Source of the DNA: SFTJ01 sp045613305
GTDB taxonomy: Bacteria > Bacteroidota > Bacteroidia > Bacteroidales > Muribaculaceae
Reading direction: 5' to 3'
Assembly: GCA_045613305.1 (NCBI GenBank)
Contig: JAZLAU010000001.1
Span: forward strand, 1 to 64,000
Length of the DNA: 64,000 nucleotides
Made by a program: the position numbers and the translations under genes. Positions 35,004 through 43,571 of this stretch are shown here, one piece after another; the stretch's first letter is position 1, and every line of letters starts with the position of its first letter. The notes below the pieces were generated by a model. The model was given only the letters and a program-made list of their open reading frames with translations, searched no databases and was not told the origin of the DNA.

Positions 35004-35387
35004 CTATTTGTTGCAATTGTTGATTTGATGCCAACCAATGGTGAAGTATGATTGGTTGAAGTCTTTTTCTCTGATTATAGAGTCATTCCACATTACAATG
35101 TCTATATCGATGGGTATTTCGCCCTTCAACTTGCTTTCAGGAGTTCGACCGCAAGAGCGTTCGTAATCCTTGAAAATGCATTTTAAAGAGTCGAAGTCAA
35201 GGTTGCTGCTGATTATAGCCACAGCATTCATATAGTCTGGGTCTTTGCCGTTTGTTGCCGGTGTGGAATATGCATGTGACTTTTTTGACGGGCCGAATTT
35301 GTGATCAATCCATTCAAAACATTTAATCATTTGGTTTTGGCAATCGGGGCTGTTGCTGCCAATGCTAAGAACTGCTATGTTTGTCAT
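35004..35387 (-). CDS. HPPK (FolK)-like protein, short
   Basis: A 127-residue protein resembling hydroxymethyldihydropterin pyrophosphokinase: SIGSNSPDCQNQM at the start, then YSTPA and the magnesium-binding Asp pair in PIDIDIVMWND. Usual FolK proteins have about 155-170 residues and a C-terminal HPR/FVL segment. Here the chain ends about 20 residues after the Asp pair without it. It may be a short Bacteroidota variant with altered activity. Its start overlaps the tex stop by four bases. Confidence 0.75.
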   Translation of the reverse strand: MTNIAVLSIGSNSPDCQNQMIKCFEWIDHKFGPSKKSHAYSTPATNGKDPDYMNAVAIISSNLDFDSLKCIFKDYERSCGRTPESKLKGEIPIDIDIVMWNDSIIREKDFNQSYFTIGWHQINNCNK

Positions 35388-37516
35388 TGTTTAATGCCTT
35401 TCATTGTTAGTGAAATGCGTTTGCGGTCAAGGTCTACCGATTTCACCATAACCGAAACGGGTTGATTTAGCTTAACTACTTCAGAGGCATCTTTCACAAA
35501 TCGGTCGGAAAGTTCAGAAATGTGCACAAGCCCACTTATGTGTATGCCAATATCAACAAAAACTCCAAATTGAGTTATGTTTGCAACAATTCCGTTCAGT
35601 ATCATTCCCTCGCGCAGGTCGTCGATGGTTTCGATATTGTCGTCGAAAGTAATTTCTTGAATGTCGCTGCGAGGGTCTCGACCTGGCTTTTCGAGTTCTT
35701 TTAGAATGTCGCAAAGTGTAGGTTCGCCCAGGTCGCCGTCGACATATTGCTTGATGTCGATTTTAGCACGCAAATTAGCGTCGGCAAAAAGGTCGCTAAC
35801 TTTGCAATTGCAGTCTTTCGCCATTCGTTCAATAAGAGTGTAGCGCTCGGGGTGAATCGAAGAGTTGTCGAGAGGGTTGTTGCCCGTAACGCGAAGGAAT
35901 CCTGCGCTTTGTTCAAAGGCTTTAGCACCCATGCGAGGCACTTTTAGAATGTCTTTACGAGTAGCAAAGCCACCGTTTTCTTTTCTGTAAGAAACGATGT
36001 TTTGCGCCAATTGCGGGCCTATTCCAGCCACATATGAGAGCAGTTCTTTAGAAGCCGTATTGGCATTGACTCCCACGCTATTAACGCAACTTTCAACAAC
36101 GAAATCAAGCGATGTCTTTAATTTGTTTTGGTCAACATCGTGCTGATATTGTCCGACTCCAATCGATTTAGGGTCTATTTTGACAAGTTCGGCAAGCGGG
36201 TCCATCAAGCGTCGTCCGATTGATACGGCACCACGCACGGTTACGTCTTCGTTAGGGAATTCGTCACGAGCCACTTTAGATGCCGAATAAATGGATGCTC
36301 CACTCTCGTTTACGATGAAGGTTTTTACCTTGTCGCCAAGATTTAGCGAGTTTATAAACCTATGAGTTTCTCTGCTTGCGGTGCCGTTGCCTATGGCTAT
36401 GGCTTCGATTTTATATTTTTTTATAAGTGAGTTAACGGTGAGTGTGGCGCCAGCAAAATCATTGCGAGGAGCAGTGGGGTAGATTACATCATGGTGCAGA
36501 AGGTTGCCGTTTTTGTCGAGACACACAACTTTGCATCCTGTTCTGAAGCCAGGGTCGATGGCAAGCACATTTTTTTCGCCAAGTGGGGGCGCAAATAGCA
36601 GTTGACGGGCGTTTTGTGCAAAAACGTCAATGGCTTGTTCGTCGGCCTTTGCCTTGGCTTCGTTGCGAAATTCGGTTTCGATAGAGGGTTTAATCAAACG
36701 CTTATAACTGTCGATGGCTGCTTCTTCAACTATTTGAGAGGTTTGATAGTATCCTTTTACCACAGACCGACAAATCGCGTTGTTTGCTTTTTCGGGGTCG
36801 ATGGCAATGTTTATTTTAAGAAATCCTTCTTTTTCGCCGCGTAACATAGCCAGAATTCGGTGGGAAGAACTGTAGCGTAAAGGCTCAGAAAAATCGAAGT
36901 ATGAATTGTAGATTTCGCCATCTTTTTCTTTTCCCTTAATTACGGTAGCGGTGATGGTTGCTTCGCGTCGGAAAATGTTGCGGATGGAGTTTCTCACATT
37001 CTTGTTTTCAGAAATCCATTCGGCAATAATGTCTTTAGCACCTTGTATGGCATCGTCGGCCGACTTTAGTGTGTCGTTGCAAAATTGTGCAGCGCGCTGC
37101 TCCACGTTGAAATTTGATTGCGACATTATCATTTTTGCCAAAGGTTCTAAACCTTGCTCACGAGCAATTTCGGCGCGAGTGCGTCGTTTTGGCTTGAATG
37201 GCAGATAAATATCTTCAAGAGCAGTAGCGTTCCAGCAGTCGCTAATGGCTTTTTTCAGTTCGTCTGTTAGTTTGCCCTGGCTTTCAATAGTGGCAATTAT
37301 GGTTTCTTTTCTTTTGCCAAGTTCGGTGAGATGTTCGAGTGAAGTTTTTATTGCTTGAATTTGCATTTCGTCGAGCGAACCAGTGGCTTCCTTGCGATAA
37401 CGAGCAATGAATGGCACGGTAGCGCCATCGTTTAGCAATGTTATGGTGCGAGAAATGGCATTGCTTGCTATTCCCAATTCTTTGGAAATAAGCAAACTGA
37501 AATCGGTGTTTGACAT
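35384..37516 (-). CDS. tex: Tex-like RNA-binding transcription accessory protein
   Basis: A 710-residue protein with the Tex domain order: N-terminal helical domain, a YqgF/RuvX-like nuclease fold (NVLAIDPGFRTGCKVVCLD), helix-hairpin-helix repeats (LSYVAGIGPQLAQNIVSYR) and a C-terminal S1 domain (GMILNGIVANITQFGVFVDIG). Tex is a conserved cytoplasmic RNA-binding protein related to Spt6, with a transcription-linked role. It overlaps the folK-like gene by 4 bases and follows the phosphoesterase gene by 11. Confidence 0.95.
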   Translation of the reverse strand: MSNTDFSLLISKELGIASNAISRTITLLNDGATVPFIARYRKEATGSLDEMQIQAIKTSLEHLTELGKRKETIIATIESQGKLTDELKKAISDCWNATALEDIYLPFKPKRRTRAEIAREQGLEPLAKMIMSQSNFNVEQRAAQFCNDTLKSADDAIQGAKDIIAEWISENKNVRNSIRNIFRREATITATVIKGKEKDGEIYNSYFDFSEPLRYSSSHRILAMLRGEKEGFLKINIAIDPEKANNAICRSVVKGYYQTSQIVEEAAIDSYKRLIKPSIETEFRNEAKAKADEQAIDVFAQNARQLLFAPPLGEKNVLAIDPGFRTGCKVVCLDKNGNLLHHDVIYPTAPRNDFAGATLTVNSLIKKYKIEAIAIGNGTASRETHRFINSLNLGDKVKTFIVNESGASIYSASKVARDEFPNEDVTVRGAVSIGRRLMDPLAELVKIDPKSIGVGQYQHDVDQNKLKTSLDFVVESCVNSVGVNANTASKELLSYVAGIGPQLAQNIVSYRKENGGFATRKDILKVPRMGAKAFEQSAGFLRVTGNNPLDNSSIHPERYTLIERMAKDCNCKVSDLFADANLRAKIDIKQYVDGDLGEPTLCDILKELEKPGRDPRSDIQEITFDDNIETIDDLREGMILNGIVANITQFGVFVDIGIHISGLVHISELSDRFVKDASEVVKLNQPVSVMVKSVDLDRKRISLTMKGIKQ

Positions 37517-37527
37517 ATTGTTATAAA

Positions 37528-38709
37528 TTATTTTTTGCGAAGTGTGATGACAGTGATTTCAGGCTTAGCGCCGAAACGAGCAGGAATGCCTACACACCCA
37601 ATGCCGATGTTTACATATAGGTGCTGATTTTTTTCGGAGTAAAGTCCGCCCCATTCGGCGTATTTTTTGCTTGCAAGCGAATATTTTTTTCCGAAGAATG
37701 AGAAAATCGATTGCATGGCATGAGTGTGTCCCGAAAGTGTAATGTCGATATTTGAAGATTTTGTTACTTCGTTGCGCCAATGTGTAGGATTGTGCGAAAG
37801 TAGTATTTTGAAGTTGTTGTCGTTGAGGTTTGGGTATGCTTTTTTTAGGTCTCCGTAGGTTTTGAATGGAGGTTCACCGATGTTTTCAACTCCGATGACA
37901 ATTATGGAATCGTTTCCTTGGTGCAATGTGACGTGCTCGTTGTTTAGAAGTTTCCATCCGGCTTGGGTTTCGTAATCATAAAGGAGTTTATGATTTGCAA
38001 TTTGAGCTTCTTTGCTTTCCCAGCGACCGTACTCACTATAATCGTGATTGCCAAAGACTGAAAATACGCCGTGAGTTGCATCAAGTTGGCTAAGGGTGCT
38101 GATGAAAGGCAAAGCTTCGTTAGAATTTGAGTTGACTAAGTCGCCGGTGAAAAATATGGCTTGTGCATTAATTGCATTAATGCGGTTTACCATCGTTGCA
38201 ATAAATGTTGTGTCGGAACCGTAACCGCCTAAATGCATGTCGGAAATCTGAACGAAACTAAAACCATCGAATGAACTTGGCAGATTGTCGAAATGGAGGT
38301 CTATCTCATTAATTTGAAGGGAATTGCGTGTTACTGCAGAAGAGTAGACCATATAGCAGCAAGCGGCTAATGCCACGATGCCAGAGGTGATGTTTACTGC
38401 CTTTTTGTGTTTTTTGCCTGATGCCAAATTGGCAATTGTGGCAATTGTGAGAAATAGGTATTTGGGCACATATATGCAGAAGTAGGTGTAAAGAACCAAC
38501 ATGGCATTCTGCATGTTTGTGAAAATTGATAATTGCGGGGCAAAAATCAAAAGCGCAATTAGAAGCAGCGCAATTATCGCTAAAGCGATGTGCAAAGAGT
38601 TGCCAATTTTTGCGTACGCCGATTTAAAACCTATTTTCTTAGAAATAAAATAATCAACAAATATGTTAACTATGATTACTATAAAAAGAGGTAGCAAAAA
38701 GAGTCGCAT
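37528..38709 (-). CDS. Membrane-anchored metallophosphoesterase
   Basis: A 393-residue protein with about four N-terminal membrane helices (to residue 125) and a calcineurin-like phosphoesterase domain. Metal-binding motifs in order are QISDMHLGG, FTGDLVNS, FGNHDYSE, LLSHNPTHW and LSGHTHAMQ. Relatives include YkuE/UDP-2,3-diacylglucosamine hydrolase-like enzymes acting on phospholipid or lipid A precursors. The substrate is not determined. Confidence 0.9.
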   Translation of the reverse strand: MRLFLLPLFIVIIVNIFVDYFISKKIGFKSAYAKIGNSLHIALAIIALLLIALLIFAPQLSIFTNMQNAMLVLYTYFCIYVPKYLFLTIATIANLASGKKHKKAVNITSGIVALAACCYMVYSSAVTRNSLQINEIDLHFDNLPSSFDGFSFVQISDMHLGGYGSDTTFIATMVNRINAINAQAIFFTGDLVNSNSNEALPFISTLSQLDATHGVFSVFGNHDYSEYGRWESKEAQIANHKLLYDYETQAGWKLLNNEHVTLHQGNDSIIVIGVENIGEPPFKTYGDLKKAYPNLNDNNFKILLSHNPTHWRNEVTKSSNIDITLSGHTHAMQSIFSFFGKKYSLASKKYAEWGGLYSEKNQHLYVNIGIGCVGIPARFGAKPEITVITLRKK

Positions 38710-38749
38710 ATTTGTTGATTATAAGAATTAAAATAAGTATGTTGAACTT

Positions 38750-39931
38750 TTAGATTTCGCCTAATGCCTTAAGCTTGTTGACAAGAGGATTAGCATACAT
38801 CTCAAGAATCTTTTCTTCTAAGAACTTCTTGTCGTTGTCGTCGGTAGGCACTTTCACCTTTTGGATGCGTCGACTTAGATAATTAGTGAAGAATTTTATG
38901 TCGTCGTCGGTGTAATGCTCTGCAAATTTCTTAGTGTTATTAAGCATATCGTATGCAATGTAATTGCAAGGGAAAATCTTGTAATTAGCATGTATTGCCT
39001 TGTCGATAATGTTGCACACCATGTGGATTTTTTCCTGCTTGTCGGCATCTTCTGGGATTTTTTCAAGTTCAGGATTAATGCAAGGCGTGAATTGGAAATG
39101 CACTTTTCCCTTAAAGCCTCTTAATCCGGTAACCATGCTTAGGATATCGTCGTTTTGCGACTTTTTGAAATCAGGGTCCTTCTTCTTCATCAAGAATTCG
39201 GTAGCCTTCAAATAGTCGTTAGGGTCATATTCGTAACTCAAAGAAATAGGTGCAATGTTTAGCTCCATTAAGCTCTTGATAGGGTTGCTTTTGTCGCCAC
39301 CGATGGTGAGCATCTTTATGAGACTGTCTTGAGTGACGTCGTTGCTGTCTTTTGCACGTCCTTGGCGTTGAGCAATCCAAACCGATTCTTCCTTTTCGTT
39401 GATTGTGAAATGGATATAGTTAGAAAGTTGAATTGCAGCAAGTAGTCGGCCCTTAGTGGTTGTGTCGCGCTTTACGATGAAGCTCTTGTTGATTTTAACA
39501 AGTGTTTCAATCCAATCATAAGCCAATAGGTTGTTGCCGATAGCGATTTCACAAGTAGGGAATTGCTTTCTGCTTAGTTCAAGATTTATAAATGAAGCGT
39601 CGAGCACAATGTCGCGGTGGTTGGTTATGAAGGTGTATGGCGTGCTGATGTTAAGGTGATTGGTGCCATCAGATGTAATGCCGTTGGTGGTTTTCTTTTC
39701 AACCGTTTCGACAAAAGCATAAGCGTAGGTTAATTGAAACTCTTGTTTGTTGTTAAGTTTCAACAAGCCTTCGCGGTAAGCATTGAAATCAACGCCTGGG
39801 ACGATGAATTGAATAAACATTTTAAACCCAGGGTCATCAACGAGTTGAGCCACCTTTGCTTTGAAGTCTCTGTCGTCGATAGGACAGATGTCTGCAAATT
39901 CTTGAGGTGTTTCGATTGTATTTTTTGCCAT
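38750..39931 (-). CDS. PlsB-like glycerol-phosphate acyltransferase family protein
   Basis: A 393-residue protein with the acyltransferase motif NHRDIVLD (NHxxxxD) near residue 103, followed by a stretch typical of block II and III. It is soluble or peripherally bound, with no clear membrane helix. It likely transfers an acyl chain to a lipid precursor. The acceptor is not evident. It lies downstream of rluD in its own unit. Confidence 0.75.
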   Translation of the reverse strand: MAKNTIETPQEFADICPIDDRDFKAKVAQLVDDPGFKMFIQFIVPGVDFNAYREGLLKLNNKQEFQLTYAYAFVETVEKKTTNGITSDGTNHLNISTPYTFITNHRDIVLDASFINLELSRKQFPTCEIAIGNNLLAYDWIETLVKINKSFIVKRDTTTKGRLLAAIQLSNYIHFTINEKEESVWIAQRQGRAKDSNDVTQDSLIKMLTIGGDKSNPIKSLMELNIAPISLSYEYDPNDYLKATEFLMKKKDPDFKKSQNDDILSMVTGLRGFKGKVHFQFTPCINPELEKIPEDADKQEKIHMVCNIIDKAIHANYKIFPCNYIAYDMLNNTKKFAEHYTDDDIKFFTNYLSRRIQKVKVPTDDNDKKFLEEKILEMYANPLVNKLKALGEI

Positions 39932-39957
39932 TTTAAATAATAATATACATGTTTTTT

Positions 39958-39965
39958 CAAAGGTA
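39958..39965 (-). promoter_or_regulatory. Probable -7 box of the acyltransferase operon
   Basis: TACCTTTG on the minus strand, about 27 bases before the ATG at 39931. The upstream -33 element is weak. Confidence 0.5.
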
Positions 39966-40009
39966 CAAAAAAACCTTTACATAATAGTGAAATGAAAAAT
40001 TAAAAAACA

Positions 40010-41083
40010 TTAAGAGTTTATTGCATTAGAATAATCTCTCCATTTTTCAATAAGATTTGTCATGTCGGATGGAATTTCGCTGTCGAAATTCATTTCTTGG
40101 TTAGTGACAGGGTGCACAAAGCCAAGTGTTTTAGCGTGAAGGGCTTGGCGAGGACAAATTTTGAAGCAGTTTTGAATGAACTGTGCGTATTTTGCGCTTG
40201 TGTTGCCTCTAAGCACTTTGTCGCCACCGTATCGGGCATCGTTGAAAAGAGGGTGACCGATGTGTTTCATGTGTACTCTAATTTGGTGAGTTCGGCCGGT
40301 TTCAAGTTGACAACGAACCACTGCCACATGAGTTAGGTTTTCGAGTGTTTTATAGTGAGTTACAGCGTGTTTGCCTTGGTCACCATCGGGGAATACCGCC
40401 ATTTGCAAACGGTCTTTGAGGCTTCGGCCTATGTTTCCTTCCACAGTTCCGCTTTCGTCTTTCATTTCACCCCACACTACGGCCACATATTGACGTTTTG
40501 TGGTTTTATTAAAAAATTGCACTCCGAGCGATGTTTTAGCTCGCGGTGTCTTGGCAATTACGAGCAGACCAGATGTGTCTTTGTCGATGCGATGCACAAG
40601 CCCCATGCGAGGGTCGCTAACGTCGTAGTCGGGGTTGTCTTTGAGATGAAATGCGAGAGCGTTGACGAGAGTTCCAGAATAGTTTCCGTGACCTGGATGC
40701 ACTACAAGCCCTGCTGGCTTGTTTACTACAAGCAGTTCGTCGTCTTCGTAAACTATGTTTAGCGGAATATCTTCGGGAATTATTTCGTTTTCATATCGTG
40801 GGCGGTCCATGACGATTCGGATGTCGTCGCCGGGTTTAACACGATAGTTTGACTTCACGATACGACCATTCACTCTGATGCATTCAGCTTCGGCAGCTTG
40901 TTGAATTCTGTTGCGTGAAGTGTTAGGAATGCGTGTCATGAGGTACTTGTCGATGCGGAGCAAGACTTGTCCCTTGTCAACTTCAAAACGGTGATGTTCC
41001 CAAAGGTCTCTGCCGTTTTCTGTAAAGTCGGGGTGCTGCTCTAATTCGTAGTCCTCGGGTATGTTATATTGCTCGTTCTCCAT
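40010..41083 (-). CDS. rluD: Large-subunit rRNA pseudouridine synthase RluD-like
   Basis: A 357-residue protein with an N-terminal S4 RNA-binding domain (VLLRIDKYLMTRIPNTSRNRIQQ) and a catalytic domain. The catalytic Asp is in GLVHRIDKDTSGLLVIAKT, and RTHQIRVHMKHIGHPLFND follows. It modifies uridines of 23S rRNA (helix 69 in E. coli RluD). It is directly downstream of the PASTA gene. Confidence 0.92.
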   Translation of the reverse strand: MENEQYNIPEDYELEQHPDFTENGRDLWEHHRFEVDKGQVLLRIDKYLMTRIPNTSRNRIQQAAEAECIRVNGRIVKSNYRVKPGDDIRIVMDRPRYENEIIPEDIPLNIVYEDDELLVVNKPAGLVVHPGHGNYSGTLVNALAFHLKDNPDYDVSDPRMGLVHRIDKDTSGLLVIAKTPRAKTSLGVQFFNKTTKRQYVAVVWGEMKDESGTVEGNIGRSLKDRLQMAVFPDGDQGKHAVTHYKTLENLTHVAVVRCQLETGRTHQIRVHMKHIGHPLFNDARYGGDKVLRGNTSAKYAQFIQNCFKICPRQALHAKTLGFVHPVTNQEMNFDSEIPSDMTNLIEKWRDYSNAINS

Positions 41084-41099
41084 AACTGTTACGGGGCAA

Positions 41100-41705
41100 T
41101 TATATTAGGCTGTTGTCGGTGGTTTCGCCAATAGTTTCGGCTTCGGTTTCTTCAACAAAATTGGCAGCTTCTCCTACTGTGAGAGTTACTTTAGAAGAAA
41201 CTGGTACTTTTGTGCCAGGTTGAACGCTTTTGTTATTGAGTTTCACATTAAGAACAAGACCGTCGTAAGGCGATGGTTCTGTTACAATCTCTATTTTCTC
41301 AAATCCTAATCCTTTAAGAATTGACTCTGCTTGGCGTAGCGACATGTCTTTGATGATTGGGAATGAAACAGTGCGAGGGTTGACTGGTGTGGTGACAAGG
41401 TAGATGGTTCTATTTGCCTTCACCAATGATGTGGCTTTGGGGTTTTGTTCGATTACGCAACCCGGTTTAAACTTGTCGTTGTATGCCGAGTCTACAATTT
41501 CGTATTTTAAGTCTTGACTTGTGATTATTTCTATGGCTTCAGCTATTGTTTTGCCCTTTACGTCGGGAGTTTCTTGCACCTTGCCATGTTGTGTGAAGAT
41601 GTCCATTGCAATAAGTGCCAAGTAGCATATTACAAAGAATGTAAGGACTATAAGTAGCAGGTGAAACAAAATTGGATGTTTCTTAAAGAAAGAAATTATT
41701 TTCAT
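41100..41705 (-). CDS. Single-pass PASTA-domain protein without kinase
   Basis: A 201-residue protein with one N-terminal membrane helix (about residues 12-34) and an extracytoplasmic part of about two to three PASTA repeats (PDVKGKTIAEAIEII, FPIIKDMSLRQAESIL). It ends in an acidic tail. PASTA domains bind peptidoglycan or act as spacers in division proteins. The usual Ser/Thr kinase or transpeptidase partner domain is absent. In Bacteroidales such genes commonly sit next to rluD, as here. Confidence 0.88.
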   Translation of the reverse strand: MKIISFFKKHPILFHLLLIVLTFFVICYLALIAMDIFTQHGKVQETPDVKGKTIAEAIEIITSQDLKYEIVDSAYNDKFKPGCVIEQNPKATSLVKANRTIYLVTTPVNPRTVSFPIIKDMSLRQAESILKGLGFEKIEIVTEPSPYDGLVLNVKLNNKSVQPGTKVPVSSKVTLTVGEAANFVEETEAETIGETTDNSLI

Positions 41706-41730
41706 AATTAATAGTTTTCGTAATATTACG

Positions 41731-41763
41731 CAAATATAAATATAAAAAACGAAATTATGGCAA
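41731..41763 (-). promoter_or_regulatory. Promoter of the PASTA-rluD unit
   Basis: Minus-strand TTG (41763-41761), 22 bases, then TATATTTG (41738-41731). Confidence 0.6.
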
Positions 41764-42031
41764 TCTGTAAGGTATGAAAACGAAAAGTGGGGTGTGAAGG
41801 TTGAAGATGGGTGTGATTGGGGAAAGTTGAGCGGAATGATAGTATTGTGTGAGGCTGCCGCGTGCGTTGCGTGCTGCGAATGGTGAAGTGTGCTTTTATC
41901 TCAAATCTCAGCCCGATTGTAGGGCTTTTTCTTGGGCAGCAGAATGATGATGAAACCGCTGCACTTATTGCTTGAGTCGGATAATGATTAAATTGGCCAG
42001 CTGGAATGAATGAGTATAAAAGGATGCAAAA

Positions 42032-42064
42032 AAAAGACTGCGGCAAAAAATGCAGCAGTCTTTT
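42032..42064 (-). terminator. Terminator of bamD-rpoZ
   Basis: AAAAGACTGC 42032-42041 pairs with GCAGTCTTTT 42055-42064, followed by U on the minus strand. The gap 41764-42031 holds nothing else I can support. Confidence 0.82.
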
Positions 42065-42100
42065 GATATTTTTTTCAACAAATGGTTACGAAAGCAATGA

Positions 42101-42436
42101 TTAGTCGATGCTGTCGCGGTTCTTTGCCATGTTGCGGTAAGCAATCTTGCCGTCTTCAAATTCTTGAGTGGCAATTAGCGTAGCCTTAGGCAAGCGTTCG
42201 TAGTATTTAGAAATTTCTATTTGTTCGCGGTTTTCAGAAATTTCTTCCAAGTTGTCGTTCATTGAGGCGAATTCTTGAAGTTTCTTTTCAAGGTCACGCT
42301 TCATTTCAGCAGCGATTTGGTTAGCTCGCTTGCCGATGATGCTCACAGTTTCGTAGATGTTGCCTGTAGGCTCAGCCAAAGTAGAAACGTCGTGAGTTAC
42401 AGTGTTAAGCGGTGCATTCGTTTTCTTGTAATCCAT
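42101..42436 (-). CDS. rpoZ: RNA polymerase omega subunit (Rpb6-like)
   Basis: A 111-residue protein with the Bacteroidota omega pattern: NIYETVSIIGKRANQIAAEMKRDLEKKL near residue 27 and LIATQEFEDGKIAYR near the C-terminus. Omega stabilises the beta-prime subunit. It follows bamD with a 64-base gap without a promoter, and is the last gene before the terminator. Confidence 0.85.
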   Translation of the reverse strand: MDYKKTNAPLNTVTHDVSTLAEPTGNIYETVSIIGKRANQIAAEMKRDLEKKLQEFASMNDNLEEISENREQIEISKYYERLPKATLIATQEFEDGKIAYRNMAKNRDSID

Positions 42437-42500
42437 TTTGCTTAATCTATTATGTTTTGATGTAATTATTATCGTTATATAAATAATGTGATTTTAGCCA

Positions 42501-43310
42501 TTAATCTTTCACGTGCTTAGACGCAATCTTGAAGATGTTGTCGGCTTCTTCACGGTTTTCGCTTTCTGGGAAGTCGTTGATGAAAGAATAGTATTCATCG
42601 ATAACCACTCTGAAGCGAGCTTCTTTCTTTTCATCTGTACTTTGGCTTGCTTCTTGGTAGCGAGCTTTCAAGATGAGGAGTTCGAGTTGTTCTTTATATT
42701 TGCTATAAGGATAGTCTTTGATGGCGTTTTTTGCAACGATTACGGCAGATTCGTAGTTGTTGCCCATATAAGTGCCAAGGTTGTAATAAAGAGTGGCATT
42801 TTCGAGCTCTTTTTGCACCAACTTGTCTTGAAGTTCAAAAATTGCATTTTGTGCAATCGACACTTTGTCGCTTGTTGGGAAGAAGTCAAGGAAGTTTTGA
42901 AGTTCCTGAATTGCTTGTAGGGTTCCCGATTGGTCAAGCTGAGTTTCTGGAGAGTCGAGGTAATAACCGTATCCGCAGTAGAATCGGGCAAGTTCGGCGT
43001 ATTTACCTTTTGGATAATGCTGATAATAAGTTTTGAAGTATGAACCAGAGCTTAGGTAATCCTTGTTTTCGTAATAACTCATACCTAAAAGGTATAGCGA
43101 TTCTTCGGCTCTGTCGGTGCCTTTGAATACGGTAACGATATCTTCGAGGATAGTATATGCTTGTGAGTATTTGCCGTTTTCGTAGGCTTGCTTTGCATAT
43201 TCGTATTTGTAGTTGTAATCGGTGCTCTTTAACACTCGGTTATATTCTCCGCAGCTTGAGAGCAAGCAAACAGAGAAAAGAGCTATGATTATGCTTAGGT
43301 TCTTTTTCAT
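42501..43310 (-). CDS. bamD: Outer membrane assembly lipoprotein BamD
   Basis: A 269-residue lipoprotein beginning MKKNLSIIIALFSVCLLSSC with the lipid-bearing Cys20, followed by TPR-like helices. It belongs to the BAM complex that folds beta-barrels into the outer membrane. An earlier in-frame ATG at 43328 would leave about a 2-base leader from the predicted transcription start, so I chose the ATG at 43310, which also begins a good signal peptide. Confidence 0.88.
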   Translation of the reverse strand: MKKNLSIIIALFSVCLLSSCGEYNRVLKSTDYNYKYEYAKQAYENGKYSQAYTILEDIVTVFKGTDRAEESLYLLGMSYYENKDYLSSGSYFKTYYQHYPKGKYAELARFYCGYGYYLDSPETQLDQSGTLQAIQELQNFLDFFPTSDKVSIAQNAIFELQDKLVQKELENATLYYNLGTYMGNNYESAVIVAKNAIKDYPYSKYKEQLELLILKARYQEASQSTDEKKEARFRVVIDEYYSFINDFPESENREEADNIFKIASKHVKD

Positions 43311-43336
43311 ATTATTACAATACTTCATTTAGCCTG

Positions 43337-43367
43337 CAAATTTACGAATTTTGAAAGACTTTACAAA
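43337..43367 (-). promoter_or_regulatory. Promoter of bamD-rpoZ
   Basis: Minus-strand TTTG (43367-43364), 19 bases, then TAAATTTG (43344-43337). The expected start is near 43330, just upstream of the chosen bamD ATG. Confidence 0.8.
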
Positions 43368-43486
43368 ACCTTTTTCGAAAATAATGTTTAACTGGTGGTT
43401 TTAAGGTTAAACTTTTGTTAAAATGCTTATATTCTGCTTTTTGTTAAAACGAATAGAGCGAGTAAAAAATTAATTTCTGTGCAAAT

Positions 43487-43517
43487 TTTGCCGATAAGGA
43501 ATTATGTTGTTACTTTG
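43487..43517 (+). promoter_or_regulatory. Promoter of the GH95 gene
   Basis: TTTG at 43487-43490, 19 bases, then TTACTTTG at 43510-43517, one base off the -7 consensus. Confidence 0.55.
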
Positions 43518-43571
43518 TAGTGATAAGATAATTTGAATTAATGAATTAAAAATAAACCTTTTGAAAGAGAC

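Noticed and set aside
41910..41930. Hairpin AGCCC/GGGCT followed by TTTTT on the plus strand
   Set aside because: Only five base pairs, and there is no plus-strand gene or promoter upstream. It is probably chance in the gap before rpoZ.
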